64,000 nucleotides of DNA, taken from Arthrobacter sp. ATA002. Its GTDB lineage: Bacteria > Actinomycetota > Actinomycetes > Actinomycetales > Micrococcaceae. The stretch is taken from NCBI RefSeq assembly GCF_026898095.1, contig NZ_CP114015.1, forward strand, positions 558,001 through 622,000. Direction: 5' to 3'. The notes below the pieces were generated by a model that worked only from the letters and a program-made list of their open reading frames with translations, did not search any database and was not told where the DNA came from. Below are positions 37,447-47,630 of this stretch, piece by piece (the first letter of the stretch is position 1; each line of letters starts with the position of its first letter). A program made the translations under genes and the position numbers.

Positions 37447-38301
37447 ATGAGCGTCAGCAGGAACACCCGCAGCCTGGAAGCCGGCATTGAACGGGACTTC
37501 ACGGACAAAATGAGTTACGGCTCCTATCTGGCGCTGGATCAGCTGCTGGCCGCCCAGCGCCCGGTCAGCTCGCCGGAACACCATGATGAAATGCTGTTCA
37601 TCATTCAGCACCAGACCTCCGAGCTGTGGCTGAAGCTGGTCCTGCACGAGCTGCGGGCCGTGCGGTCCAAGCTGGCTGGAGACGACCTGCGCGGCGCCAT
37701 GAAGGGGATCGCCCGGATTAAGCACATTCAGCGCTCGCTGACGGAGCAGTGGTCCGTCCTGGCCACGCTGACCCCGTCGGAGTACTCGGAGTTCCGCGGT
37801 GATCTGGGGGCCTCCAGCGGCTTCCAGTCCTACCAGTACCGGGCCGTCGAATTCCTGCTGGGGAACAAGAACGCCGCTATGATCAACGTCTTCGCTGCGG
37901 ATCCGGCCGCCGCCGAGCTGCTCACCGGGCTGCTTGGACAGACCAGCATCTACGACGAGTTCATCCGTTTCCTGCACCGGCGCGGATATGCCGTGCCCCC
38001 GGAGCTGCTGGACCGCGACATCACCCAGGCACACGTGGCCAACGAGGCGCTGACGCGTGTTTATCAACACGTTTACGAGAATGCTTCCGCGCACTGGGAC
38101 ATCTACGAGGCCTGCGAGGAACTGGTGGATCTGGAGGACAACTTCCAGCTGTGGCGCTTCCGGCACCTGAAGACCGTGGAGCGCACCATCGGATTCAAGC
38201 GGGGAACGGGTGGATCCTCCGGCGCTTCCTTCCTCCAGCGCGCCCTGGAGCTGACCTTCTTCCCCGAGCTTTACGCGGTCCGGACGGAAATTGGCCGCTA
38301 A
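37447..38301 (+). CDS. kynA: Tryptophan 2,3-dioxygenase
   Basis: 284 residues, the normal family length. It opens the indole ring of L-tryptophan with O2 to make N-formylkynurenine, using haem. Conserved blocks visible are [25 protein letters not shown] (with the substrate-side His), [12 protein letters not shown] and the C-terminal [10 protein letters not shown], with the haem-ligand His in the [10 protein letters not shown] segment. GGAG precedes the ATG. No kynureninase or formamidase is adjacent in the window. Confidence 0.93.
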   Translation: MSVSRNTRSLEAGIERDFTDKMSYGSYLALDQLLAAQRPVSSPEHHDEMLFIIQHQTSELWLKLVLHELRAVRSKLAGDDLRGAMKGIARIKHIQRSLTEQWSVLATLTPSEYSEFRGDLGASSGFQSYQYRAVEFLLGNKNAAMINVFAADPAAAELLTGLLGQTSIYDEFIRFLHRRGYAVPPELLDRDITQAHVANEALTRVYQHVYENASAHWDIYEACEELVDLEDNFQLWRFRHLKTVERTIGFKRGTGGSSGASFLQRALELTFFPELYAVRTEIGR

Positions 38302-38355
38302 CGGTGCGGGCTGAACCCGGTGCGGTGCGGGACCGGGCGGGCCGGGGTGATGCGC

Positions 38356-38361
38356 TATTTT
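38356..38361 (+). promoter_or_regulatory. -10 hexamer for a leaderless dcd transcript
   Basis: TATTTT occupies exactly -12 to -7 relative to the GTG at 38368, leaving TAGAAG as the 6-base discriminator. There is no proper Shine-Dalgarno spacing, so transcription probably begins on the start codon. Confidence 0.55.
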
Positions 38362-38367
38362 TAGAAG

Positions 38368-38943
38368 GTGCTGATTTCTGACCGCGACATCCGAACCGAA
38401 ATTGCCGACAAGCGGATCGTCCTTGATCCCTACGAGCCCGACATGGTCCAGCCGTCCAGTGTGGACGTGCGTATCGACCGGTTCTTCCGGCTCTTCGACA
38501 ACCACAAGTACGCGCACATCGACCCGTCCCTGGACCAGCCGGATTTGACCCGTCTGGTGGAGGTCGAACCGGATGAGCCGTTTATTCTGCACCCGGGCGA
38601 ATTTGTGCTCGGTTCCACCTATGAGACGGTAACCCTGCCTGACGACATTGCGGCCCGGCTTGAGGGCAAGTCCTCGCTGGGCCGGCTCGGACTGCTGACG
38701 CATTCCACCGCGGGCTTCATCGATCCCGGGTTCTCCGGCCACGTCACGCTGGAACTGTCCAACATGGCGACGCTGCCGATCAAGCTGTGGCCCGGCTCCA
38801 AGATCGGCCAGCTGTGCTTCTTCCGCCTCAGTTCGCCCGCGGAATACGCGTACGGCTCCGGCCGGTACGGGAACCGTTACCAGGGGCAGCGCGGCCCGAC
38901 GGCGTCCCGCAGCCACCTGAACTTCCACCGCACGGCGGTGTGA
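38368..38943 (+). CDS. dcd: dCTP deaminase, probably bifunctional with dUTPase activity
   Basis: 191 residues. It converts dCTP to dUTP and, in the actinobacterial DCD-DUT form, on to dUMP for thymidylate synthesis. The trimer-interface motif [10 protein letters not shown], the dUTPase-like D-P-G-F-S-G and the catalytic-Glu segment V-T-L-E-L-S-N are intact. The N-terminus M-L-I-S-D-R-D-I and the C-terminal lid region [12 protein letters not shown] are typical. The GTG start has TATTTT 6 bases upstream, consistent with leaderless initiation. Dual activity is inferred from close relatives. Confidence 0.93.
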   Translation: MLISDRDIRTEIADKRIVLDPYEPDMVQPSSVDVRIDRFFRLFDNHKYAHIDPSLDQPDLTRLVEVEPDEPFILHPGEFVLGSTYETVTLPDDIAARLEGKSSLGRLGLLTHSTAGFIDPGFSGHVTLELSNMATLPIKLWPGSKIGQLCFFRLSSPAEYAYGSGRYGNRYQGQRGPTASRSHLNFHRTAV

Positions 38944-38950
38944 GGCGGCG

Positions 38951-40320
38951 CTAAACCTCCGGTACGGCCGCGCGCGGGGCCTTGTCCGGTGACCGGACCG
39001 GCAGGAGCGCCAGCAGGCCCAGGAGGAGTACGAGCAGGATGCCCAGAATGCCGTACCGCTGGGCTCGAAAATGCTGATGAATGCGGCAAACAGTCCCGGC
39101 GCCAGGAAGCTCACCGCGCGGCCGGTGGTGGCGTAGAGGCCGAACAGCTCCGCCTCTTCGCCCACCGGCGCAAGCCGCGACAGGAACGCCCGGGACGCCG
39201 ACTGCGCCGGCCCCACGAACAGGCACAGCAGCAGGCCAAAGACCCAGAAGGTGGTGTCTCCGCTCCACTGCAGGCCCAGGAAACTCTGGTCCTCGGGCCC
39301 GCACACGGCGATCACGCCGCCGGCGACCAGCAGCCCGATCAGTGAGAAGATGATGACCTTCTTCGGCCCGGCCCGGTCATCCAGGAATCCGCCGGCCACC
39401 GCGCCCACGGCCGCCACCACGTTGCCGAAGATCGCGAACACGATAACCTGCGAAAGGGACCAGCCGAAGGTCCCGGCAGCAATCACTCCGCCGAACGTGA
39501 AGACGGCGGCCAAGCCGTCACGGAAGACGGCGCTGGCCAGAAGGAACCATACGGTGTGCGGGCTGGTCTTGAACATGGCTTTGATGCGTCGGAAAAGCAG
39601 CCCGTAGGAGGCAAAGAAGCCAATCTTCGCGGCACGTTCCTGCCGGGGGACCTCGGGCACGGCGAACATTACCGGCAGGGAAAACACCGCCAGCCAGACT
39701 GCGGCAAAGACAGCGACGGCCCGGACGTTCAGGCCGTCTTCCGACGTAACGCCGAACCACCCGACGTCGGGGTTGATGAAGCCGACCAGAACCACGGCCA
39801 GGGCGGCGATGCCACCGACGTACCCCATGCCCCAACCGAAGCCGCTGACCCTGCCGACAGTGCCGGGGGTGGAAATTTGGGACAGCATTGCGTTGTAGTT
39901 CACGCCGGCGAATTCGCTGAAGACATTGCCAAGGGCGATCAGGCCCACGCCCAGCAGCAGGAATTCCGGCCGGGGAAAGACAAAGAAGCACAGGGCGGTG
40001 GCCAGGCACACCATCGCGGTATTCACCCCCAGCCAGGTTTTCCGCCGGCCGCCGGCGTCCGAGCGCTGCCCGACGACGGGCGCCAGCACGGCCACCGCTA
40101 CTCCGGCGAGGGCAACGCCGTAGCCCAGGACCGAGGACGCGTGGGCCTCACCGCCGAAGCTCTCGGAGGTCAGGTACACGGTGAAGACGAACGTGGTCAT
40201 CACGGCGTTGAAAGCTGCGGAGCCCCAGTCCCAGGCCGCCCATGCGGCGATTTGCCGCTTGCGGGTGCGCGCCTGTCCGCCGGCGTGCGTGGGGCCTGGC
40301 GCATCTGTGTTGGAGACCAT
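38951..40320 (-). CDS. MFS transporter, UMF1/YxiO-like family (frameshifted near 39062)
   Basis: About 457 codons, roughly 12 membrane segments. Family marks are W-A-A-W-D-W-G-S-A-A-F-N-A-V in the first helix, V-V-G-Q-R-S-D-A-G-G-R-R-K-T in the first loop and R-A-F-L-S-R-L-A-P in the second half. These match the Atg22-related UMF1 group. The end L-G-I-L-L-V-L-L-L-G-L-L-A-L-L-P-V is reached only if one C is added in the coding-strand CCC at 39061-39063; uncorrected, the frame runs on for 600 spurious codons. TAGCAT lies 7 bases before the ATG, so initiation may be near-leaderless. The substrate is unknown. Confidence 0.82.
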
Positions 40321-40502
40321 AGGGCCGATGCTATCGGTGCCGGTGCCCGCCCGGCGGGCACCGGGAGGGAACCGGCATGTCCCGCCCGGTGCGGCTTAGC
40401 TGTATGCCATGGGTAGAATAGATATACGCCCTCTGACCACCACCTTGATAACTACAGCTGTGTTTGCGGCTGGAAGACTGTCAAAAAAGCTCGGGAGATC
40501 TA

Positions 40503-43500
40503 GTGCTAGTTGTGCTCACCGTTTTGTTTACGGTGGCATTGGTGGCGCCCTTAATGTTCCGCCGGATCGGCCGGTCGGCGTTCTACGTCCTGGCAGCCGT
40601 CCCCGCAGCAGCCTTCGTGTGGCTGCTGGTCACGTTCCCCGGTACACAGGTGCCGACCAGACGCTGGCCTCGGGCGCTCCCAACGCCCCGCCGTCCGTGA
40701 TCATCCCCTGGATTCCAGATCTCCGCGTGGAGCTGGCCTTCCGGATGGATACCCTGGCCGCGGTCCTTTCCATCCTTATCCTCGGTGTCGGATCGCTGGT
40801 CCTCTTCTACTGCGCCCGCTACTTCCGTCCGGGCGATGCCCAGATGGGAGCCTTCGGTTCCCAGCTGCTGGCCTTCGCTGCGGCGATGTTTGGCCTGGTG
40901 ACGGCCGACGACCTCATCCTGCTGTTCATTTTCTGGGAAATCACCACTGTCCTGTCCTACCTGCTGATCGGTTATTCCGCCCACCGGCTGTCGGCCCGCC
41001 GCGCCGCGCTGCAGGCACTGATCGTCACCACCTTCGGCGGACTCACGATGCTCGTGGGCATGGTGCTGATCGGAGACGCCGCCGGAACCCTGCGCATCTC
41101 CGAGATCCTGGCCATGGCGCCGCAGCTGCTTGAACGCGGTGCCGTCATTGACGTGGCGATCGCCCTGATGCTGGTCGGTGCGGTGTCGAAGTCCGCGCTG
41201 CTGCCCTTCCATTTTTGGCTGCCCGCCGCCATGGCAGCCCCCACGCCGGTCAGCGCCTATCTGCACGCCGCCGCCATGGTCAAGGCAGGCATTTACCTGG
41301 TGGCCCGGCTTGCCCCCGGCTTCTCGGAATCGGCCTACTGGCACGGCGTCGTGCTGGTGCTGGGCCTGGCCACCATGCTGCTCGGCGGCTGGCGCGCACT
41401 GCGCCAGTACGACCTGAAACTGATCCTTGCCTACGGCACCGTCAGCCAGCTCGGCTTCCTGACCCTGGTAGTCGGTTTGGGGAACCGGGAAGCAGCCGTC
41501 GCCGGACTGGGTCTGCTGCTGGCGCACGGATTCTTCAAGGCAACCCTGTTCCTGGTCGTGGGCATTGTCGACCACCAGGCAGGCACCCGTGACATCCGCA
41601 AGTTGTCCGGGATCCACCGCTCCGCGCCGAAACTGTTTATCGTGGCGCTCATCGGTGCCGCGTCCATGGCGGGGATTCCGCCGCTGCTGGGTTTCGTAGC
41701 CAAGGAATCGGTGTACGAAACCTTTGTCCACTACGCCGAGAAGCAGGGGACGGCAGGGGCGGCAGTACTGCTGGCCGGCGTCGTCATCGGGTCCATCCTG
41801 ACCTTCGCCTACAGCGCGCGCTTTGTCTGGGGCGGCTTCGCCACCAAAGCCAACTGCCAGCCCACCGCGTTCAAGCGCGTCCCGTGGAGTTTCCTCGCGG
41901 CCCCGGGCGTCCTGGCCGCCGTCACGGTGATCTTCGGCCTGTGGCCGAAGCCGCTGGACGCTGCCATCGCTTCCTACGCAGACCTTTACCCGGCCGACGG
42001 CGACCCCACGCACCTTGCCCTGTGGCACGGTTTTACCACTGCATTGCTGCTGACGGTCATTACCATCGGGGCGGGGGTGCTGCTGTTCCTGCAGCGCAAC
42101 CGCGTAGAAGCGGTGCAGGCGCGGTTTACGGCCCCGCTGGACGCCGAGCGCTCCTACCGCGGGATCATCGGCGTGCTCGACGACGTCGCGGTCTGGGTCA
42201 CCGGGCGCACCCAGCGCGGTTCACTGATGTTCTACCTCTTCGTGATCCTGTCGGTGGCCGTCGTGACGCCGCTGTTCGCGCTCATCGTGAGGGATGCGCC
42301 ACTGCCCAGTGAGTTCCACGCGTTCGATTCCCCGCTGCAGCCGGTCATAGGCGTGGGCATCATTCTGGGTGCTCTTGCGGCAGTCCGGGCGAACAAGCGT
42401 TTCCTGGCGGTGCTGATGGTCAGCGTCACCGGTTACGGAATCGCCCTGATCTTTGCCCTGCAGGGTGCGCCGGACCTGGCACTGACCCAGATGCTGGTGG
42501 AAACCATTGTCCTGGTTGCCTTTGTCCTGGCCCTGCGTTCCCTGCCCGCCAGGCTGTGGCAGCGCGAACCGGCCGGGCACCGGCTGCTGCGTGCGCTGCT
42601 GGGCATTGCCTTTGGCGCCACCATGGTCATGATCGCCATGACTGCCATGGCATCGCGTGTGGCGGAGCCTATTTCACTGGCGTTCCCGAACCTTGCCTAC
42701 GAGGTGGGCGGCGGCGAGAACATCGTCAATGTGACCCTCGTTGACGTCCGCGCGTGGGACACCTTCGGGGAGCTCTCTGTGCTGGCCATGGCTGCAACCG
42801 GCGTTGCCTCGCTGATTTTCATCCGGGGCCGCGGAGACAAACGCCGCCGCGCGGAAGGTGTCGCCACCGGCTCCGTCGACCGCGGACGCGAGCACTTTGC
42901 ATCGTCCGGCCGTCAGGAAGCCACGCTGGCCCTGGCCCGCAAGTTCTCCAGCGTCAGCCGCGACGCCTGGCTGGTCGCCGGGCGCACCCTCGCCCCCGAA
43001 CGGCGGTCGATCATCTTTGAAGTGGTGACCCGGCTGTTGTTCCATTCGGTGATCCTGTTCTCGATCTACCTGCTTCTTGCCGGCCACAACATGCCCGGCG
43101 GCGGCTTCGCAGGCGGACTCATGGCCGGACTCGCGCTGACCATCCGCTACCTGGCCGGCGGCCGTTTTGAACTGGCCGAAGCAAGCCCGGTCAGCGCCGG
43201 TCTCCTGCTGGGCGGCGGACTGGGCGTGGCGGGATTGTCAGCCGCCGTTCCCCTGGCCTTCGGCGGGCAGGTCCTGCAAAGCGCCATCATCAAATTCACT
43301 TGGCCCGTGTTCGGCGAAATCAAGTTTGTCACCTCCACCATCTTCGACATTGGCGTGTACCTGGTGGTGGTCGGACTGGTCCTGGATGTCCTGCGCAGCC
43401 TGGGATCGGAAATCGACGAACGCAGTGAAGGCGTCTCCTCCGATGATGAGGAAACTGTGGTGCCCGAACCCGATGTAGCGAGCCGAGAAGAGGAGGAGGT

Positions 43501-43510
43501 GGCCCGATGA
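40503..43510 (+). CDS. mrpA: Na+/H+ antiporter subunit A fused to subunit B domain (frameshifted near 40639)
   Basis: About 1003 codons, first gene of the Mrp operon. The large N-terminal part is the proton-pumping NuoL-like MrpA: L-L-F-I-F-W-E-I-T-T-V-L-S-Y-L-L-I-G and S-K-S-A-L-L-P-F-H-F-W-L-P-A-A-M hold the channel residues. A MnhB-type domain follows at the C-terminus (H-N-M-P-G-G-G-F-A-G-G-L), so MrpA and MrpB are one protein. The Mrp complex exchanges Na+ for protons and supports pH and salt tolerance. GTG start with GGGAG. One C is missing in CCCC at 40637-40640, separating the first 45 residues from the rest. Confidence 0.9.
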
Positions 43511-43995
43511 GCATAAACATCACCTTTATGGTCATTATGGGGGCGCTGTACGCCTGCGGCATCTACCTGCTCCTGGAACGCAGCCTGACCCGCGTGGTGC
43601 TGGGGCTGGCCATGCTTGCCAACGCCACCAATATCCTGCTGCTCTCGACCGGCGGCTTCCAGGGCCTTGCTCCGCTGTTCAACGCCGGCATTGCGGTGGA
43701 GGATTACAACGATCCTCTGCCGCAGGCCTTCATCCTGACGTCGATCGTCATTTCCTTCTCCGTGACCGCGTTTATGCTGGGCATCATTTACCGGTCCTGG
43801 GTGCTGAGCCGCCAGGACGAGGTCCAGGACGACATCGAAGACCGCCGCGTGGCAAGCCAGAGCAGCTTCGATGCCGAGGACGACGCCGACGTCCCCGAAG
43901 ACACCACCGAGTTCACCCCGCCCGAAGAGGCTGAAGAGGCGCCGGGCTCCCTGCGCGCCACCGGTCAGAGCACCCGCCCGGAGGCCAAGGAATGA
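43507..43995 (+). CDS. mrpC: Na+/H+ antiporter subunit C
   Basis: 162 residues, NuoK-like, three membrane helices: Y-A-C-G-I-Y-L-L-L-E-R-S, A-M-L-A-N-A-T-N-I-L-L-L-S and A-F-I-L-T-S-I-V-I-S-F-S-V-T-A. It has a long acidic cytoplasmic tail of about 60 residues rich in Asp, Glu and Pro, beyond the usual 110-120 residues. The ATG overlaps the mrpA stop (ATGA). It is an integral part of the Mrp complex. Confidence 0.92.
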   Translation: MSINITFMVIMGALYACGIYLLLERSLTRVVLGLAMLANATNILLLSTGGFQGLAPLFNAGIAVEDYNDPLPQAFILTSIVISFSVTAFMLGIIYRSWVLSRQDEVQDDIEDRRVASQSSFDAEDDADVPEDTTEFTPPEEAEEAPGSLRATGQSTRPEAKE

Positions 43996-45602
43996 ACACC
44001 ATCAGTTTGGCCCCCCTGGCCGTGGTCCTGCCGTTCATCGGTGCCGCGCTGGCCTTCATCCTGATCCGGCACACGCGTGCCCAGCGGGTCATCAGCATCA
44101 GCATCCTGTCGGTGACACTGATCCTGGAAGTGATCCTGCTGTTCTCGGTCTGGGAGACCGGAGCCCAGGCGGTGAACGTGGGCGGCTGGCTGCCCCCGGT
44201 CGGCATCACCATGGTGGTGGACCAATTCTCCGCGTTGATGCTGGTCGTCTCCTCCGCTGTCAGTCTGGCGGTGCTCATCTACGCCGCCGGACAGGGCATG
44301 ACGGACGGTGACGAGGACGGTCCCATCTCGATCTTCCACCCGACCTACCTGATCCTGGTGGCCGGCGTGTCCAACGCCTTTCTTGCCGGCGACCTTTTCA
44401 ACCTGTACGTGGGCTTCGAAATCCTGCTCACGGCCAGCTACGTGCTGATGACCCTGGGCGGAACCACGCCCCGCATCCGCGCCGGCGTCACCTATGTGGT
44501 GGTTAGCGTGGTGTCCTCACTGCTGTTCCTCATCACGATTGCCATGATTTATGCGGCCACCGGCACGGTGAACATGGCGGATCTGGCCGTGAAGCTCGGC
44601 GATCTGGATCCCGGGACGCAGCTGATGCTGCACCTGATGCTGCTGGTGGCGTTCGGCATCAAGGCCGCCGTCTTTCCGCTGTCCTTCTGGCTGCCCGACT
44701 CCTACCCGACGGCGCCGGCGCCGGTGACGGCCGTGTTTGCCGGGCTGCTGACCAAGGTCGGCGTCTATGCCATGGTCCGGACCGAGACGCTGCTCTTCCC
44801 CGGAGACCGGATCAATTCCCTGCTAATGGTGGTGGCCGGGCTGACCATGGTGGTGGGGATCCTCGGTGCGCTGGCGCAGACCGATGTTAAGCGAATGCTG
44901 TCCTTCACCCTGGTCAGCCACATCGGCTACATGGTGTTTGGGCTGGCCGTCGGATCGGTGGTTGGCATCGGATCCGCCGTGTTCTACGTGGCCCACCACA
45001 TTACGGTCCAGACCTCACTCTTCCTGGTCACGGGCCTGATCGAGCGCCGCGGCGGAACTGCCAACATGGACCGTTTGGGCGGGCTGGCAAAGCTGTCCCC
45101 GCTGCTGGCCATGCTGTATTTCATTCCGGCCATCAACCTTGGCGGGATTCCGCCCTTCTCCGGTTTCCTCGGCAAGCTGGGGCTGCTGGAGGCCGGCGTG
45201 GATCTCGGCACTCCGCTGGCCTACCTCCTGGTCGCCGCCAGCGTGCTGACCAGCCTGCTGACCCTGCTGGTGATGGCGCGGGTCTGGAACCGTGCGTTCT
45301 GGCGCACCCCGGAAGATGCGGTGCACCCGGATCCCATCCTGCTGGCAACGGGCGCGGGTGGATCCTCGCTGAGAAACTCCGGCGAAGTCGTGGAGACTTC
45401 CTCGAGCAGGTTTGCGGGCCGCAACGCCAATGACCTGCTGCCCCGAACCATGGTGTACCCCACCGTGGGCCTGGTGGCCCTGGGCGTTTCGCTCAGCGTG
45501 CTGGCCGGACCCCTGTTCTCGCTCAGTGACAACGCGGCACGGGACATGCTCGACCGCACCCCCTACATCGAAGCCGTTCTGGGAGAGGGGGCAGGCCAAT
45601 GA
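43992..45602 (+). CDS. mrpD: Na+/H+ antiporter subunit D
   Basis: 536 residues, NuoM/NuoN-like, about 14 membrane helices. The G-F-E-I-L-L-T-A-S-Y-V segment contains the conserved channel Glu, K-A-A-V-F-P-L-S-F-W-L-P-D-S-Y-P the Lys/Pro motif, and L-S-F-T-L-V-S-H-I-G-Y-M a conserved His. It starts four bases before the mrpC stop. It is the second proton-pathway subunit after MrpA. Confidence 0.93.
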   Translation: MNTISLAPLAVVLPFIGAALAFILIRHTRAQRVISISILSVTLILEVILLFSVWETGAQAVNVGGWLPPVGITMVVDQFSALMLVVSSAVSLAVLIYAAGQGMTDGDEDGPISIFHPTYLILVAGVSNAFLAGDLFNLYVGFEILLTASYVLMTLGGTTPRIRAGVTYVVVSVVSSLLFLITIAMIYAATGTVNMADLAVKLGDLDPGTQLMLHLMLLVAFGIKAAVFPLSFWLPDSYPTAPAPVTAVFAGLLTKVGVYAMVRTETLLFPGDRINSLLMVVAGLTMVVGILGALAQTDVKRMLSFTLVSHIGYMVFGLAVGSVVGIGSAVFYVAHHITVQTSLFLVTGLIERRGGTANMDRLGGLAKLSPLLAMLYFIPAINLGGIPPFSGFLGKLGLLEAGVDLGTPLAYLLVAASVLTSLLTLLVMARVWNRAFWRTPEDAVHPDPILLATGAGGSSLRNSGEVVETSSSRFAGRNANDLLPRTMVYPTVGLVALGVSLSVLAGPLFSLSDNAARDMLDRTPYIEAVLGEGAGQ

Positions 45603-46228
45603 CGCGCATGGCGCAAATGCGCAAGAAGCCGCGCGTGCCGCTGCTCAAGGAAATTCCGCTGCTGATCTGGCTGGTCTTCCTCTGGGGCGCCTTCTGGCAG
45701 GATTTCAGTGCGGGCAACCTGATCTTCGGCGCGGTTATTGCCTTTATCGTGGTCAATATTTTCTATCTGCCCCCGGTGGAGCTCAGCGGCCGGTTCAATC
45801 CGCTCTATTCGCTGGGCTTCCTGCTCCGGTTCTTTTACAAGCTGGTCCTGGCCAGCTTCGAAGTGCTGTGGCTGTCCGTCTCCAAGGGCCCGCACATCAA
45901 GAATGCCGTGGTGGGCGTGAAACTGCGCAGCCATTCGGACCTCCTCGTCACCGCCACCGGCCACGCGCTGTCGCTGATCCCCGGCTCACTGGTGGTGGAG
46001 GTGGACCGCTCGACCTCCACGCTGTACCTGCACTGCCTGAACGTTTCCACCCCGGATCACGCCGACAAGGTGCGCAAGGACGTGCGCGACACCGAATCGT
46101 GGCTGATCCGCAGCATCGGCACCCGGGAGGACCTTGAAGTCCTGAAAGCGGAGGAAGCACTGACCCGCGGGGAAACCGGCGGCCGGCCCGGACCGGCAGC
46201 CGCATCCAGCAGAGGAGCCTCGTCATGA
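45599..46228 (+). CDS. mrpE: Na+/H+ antiporter subunit E
   Basis: 209 residues. Two hydrophobic segments near the N-terminus (I-W-L-V-F-L-W-G-A-F-W and the L-I-F-G-A-V-I-A-F-I-V region), then the family block T-A-T-G-H-A-L-S-L-I-P-G-S-L-V-V-E-V. The extramembrane domain ends in a variable Ala/Gly-rich tail. ATG overlaps the mrpD stop by four bases. Confidence 0.92.
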   Translation: MTRMAQMRKKPRVPLLKEIPLLIWLVFLWGAFWQDFSAGNLIFGAVIAFIVVNIFYLPPVELSGRFNPLYSLGFLLRFFYKLVLASFEVLWLSVSKGPHIKNAVVGVKLRSHSDLLVTATGHALSLIPGSLVVEVDRSTSTLYLHCLNVSTPDHADKVRKDVRDTESWLIRSIGTREDLEVLKAEEALTRGETGGRPGPAAASSRGASS

Positions 46229-46485
46229 TGAATATTTTTGTGATCCTGGTGTCGATCATGCTGTCGGCCGCGGCAGCCGGTGCCATCTTCCGGATTGCCC
46301 GCGGACCGTCGATTCTGGACCGGGTGCTGGCAGCAGACGTTCTGCTGGCGATCGTAGGCGCCGCCCTTGCCACCGACATGATCGTGAACCGGAACCTCAA
46401 CTTTCTGGCGCTCCTTGTGGCCGTCTCGCTGATCGGTTTCATCGGCTCAGTAACGGTTGCCCGCTTCGTTACGGACAGGAGATAA
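46225..46485 (+). CDS. mrpF: Na+/H+ antiporter subunit F
   Basis: 86 residues with three membrane helices and the motif R-I-A-R-G-P-S-I-L-D-R-V-L-A-A-D between the first two, diagnostic of MrpF. The ATG overlaps the mrpE stop by four bases. Confidence 0.93.
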   Translation: MMNIFVILVSIMLSAAAAGAIFRIARGPSILDRVLAADVLLAIVGAALATDMIVNRNLNFLALLVAVSLIGFIGSVTVARFVTDRR

Positions 46486-46488
46486 CCG

Positions 46489-47057
46489 GTGAACCAGGAA
46501 TTGAAGGATCTGATTGTTGGAATCCTGATGCTGGGCGGAGCGCTGATGTCACTGGCGGCGGCCATCGGCCTGACGCGTTTTCCCGACCTCATGAGCCGGA
46601 TGCATGCCGCGTCCAAGCCCCAGGTGCTGGGGTTACTGCTGTTCCTGCTGGCCATGGCCGTGCAGTTTGAGAGCTGGGCGCTGCTGCCAATCCTGGCCGT
46701 GTGCTGGCTCTTCATGCTCCTCACGGCCCCGGTGTCGGCCCATATGGTCGGCCGTGCCGGGTACCGGACCAAGCACCTGCGCCCGGAACTGCTGACCATC
46801 GACGAGCTGGACGACGTCGTCACGCGGTCCCAGGAGCTGCTGCAGCAGGCCAGGGCCGGAACCGCTGATGTGGTCGGCGGCGGGGATCCGAGGGCGGGGA
46901 GAGCTCCGGCGCACCCGCGCCGTCAGGGCGCCTCGACGACGACGCGGTCCCCGTTACGCCGGCCGAGGCCCCCGAGGCACGCCCCGGTGCGGTCGAGGGA
47001 GCGGAAGCGGAAACGACGCGGGGCGCCCAGCCACCGGGACACGGGCCCCGCAGCTGA
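46489..47057 (+). CDS. mrpG: Na+/H+ antiporter subunit G (probable frameshift near 46885-46899)
   Basis: The first 125 residues are a clear MrpG: G-L-T-R-F-P-D-L-M-S-R-M-H-A-A-S-K followed by two hydrophobic helices and a soluble tail. Read straight on, the frame gives an Arg-rich tail to 47082. Shifting by one missing base in a GGGG run near 46885-46899 gives a tail E-S-S-G-A-P-A-P-S-G-R-L-D-D-D-A ending at 47057, which fits the acidic Ala/Pro tails of mrpC. I prefer the shifted version but the evidence is compositional. Confidence 0.82.
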
Positions 47058-47082
47058 ACGCCCCGAACTGAGGGGGGAATAG

Positions 47083-47346
47083 CTAAACGATTTCCGGCGT
47101 CTTCTGGTAGCGCTGGATGGCACGCTGGGTGCCCCGGTTGGTGAGCACCCGGATGCCCTGGCTGACAGCGCCGGAAACGACGGCGAAAATCACTGCGGTG
47201 CGCAGGCTAACGTCCAGGACGCCGTCCTTGTCCCGCGGCGGTTCGTTGCCCGTAACCCGGGTCCACACGAAATCGAGGATTTTCGCGGACAGGAGGCCGG
47301 CACCGACGCTGGCGCCGGTAGCGAGCAGTTTGAGGATCAGGTTCAT
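47083..47346 (-). CDS. DUF4235 domain-containing protein
   Basis: 87 residues, two hydrophobic helices around a polar loop D-F-V-W-T-R-V-T-G-N-E-P-P. The pattern L-L-A-T-G-A-S-V-G-A-G-L-L-S-A-K and the R-T-A-V-I-F-A-V-V-S-G-A-V helix match DUF4235, a small actinobacterial membrane family of unknown role. AGGAGC precedes the ATG at 47346; the frame extends upstream to 47469, but that part overlaps the riboswitch promoter region and is unlikely. It converges on mrpG. Confidence 0.8.
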   Translation of the reverse strand: MNLILKLLATGASVGAGLLSAKILDFVWTRVTGNEPPRDKDGVLDVSLRTAVIFAVVSGAVSQGIRVLTNRGTQRAIQRYQKTPEIV

Positions 47347-47471
47347 GATGCTCCTAGGGTTGAAGGCCTTTTCCCTAACCCTACCCGCCGATCCTCCCAA
47401 ACGGCCTGCTCCGTGTGTACAGTGGGAACCGCAAAACATACGACAGGGGAGCGCCTCCCACCCGGCCATTT

Positions 47472-47562
47472 GATGACCGGGGAGCGAACAACGGCGCTGA
47501 GAGTGCGGACATCCGCAGACCCTCGAACCTGATCCGGTTAGTACCGGCGCTAGGGAGTCGAG
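47472..47562 (+). promoter_or_regulatory. Thiamine pyrophosphate (TPP) riboswitch
   Basis: The conserved THI-box elements appear in order: GGGGAGC at 47479-47485, GCTGAGA at 47496-47502, ACCCTCGAACCTGATCCGG at 47519-47537, and TAGTACCGGCGCTAGGGAG at 47539-47557. These form the two arms that hold the pyrimidine and pyrophosphate of TPP. It lies about 70 bases upstream of ykoE, so thiamine pyrophosphate should repress the importer. Confidence 0.95.
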
Positions 47563-47605
47563 ATCTCACGGGGTATCACGGCAATCCGCCGTGAACAGCC
47601 CCTCC

Positions 47606-47624
47606 CCTCCTGTACCTCAGGAGG
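47606..47624 (+). promoter_or_regulatory. Shine-Dalgarno-sequestering hairpin (expression platform)
   Basis: CCTCCTG at 47606-47612 pairs perfectly with CAGGAGG at 47618-47624, a 7-bp stem with a 5-base loop. The right arm is the ykoE ribosome binding site, 6 bases before the ATG at 47631. A second hairpin, TCACGGC-AATCC-GCCGTGA, lies at 47575-47593. The layout fits control of translation by the upstream TPP riboswitch; the following TTTTT could also permit termination. Confidence 0.75.
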
Positions 47625-47630
47625 ATTTTT

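Noticed and set aside
37177..40320. A 1047-codon open frame on the minus strand
   Set aside because: Only its first part (to about 39062) is the MFS transporter. The rest runs antisense to kynA and dcd and is open only because of high GC and one missing base at the end of the true gene.
40583..42028. A 481-codon minus-strand frame rich in Gln, Gly and His
   Set aside because: Antisense shadow of mrpA; its composition is what reverse-strand reading of a membrane protein in high-GC DNA gives.
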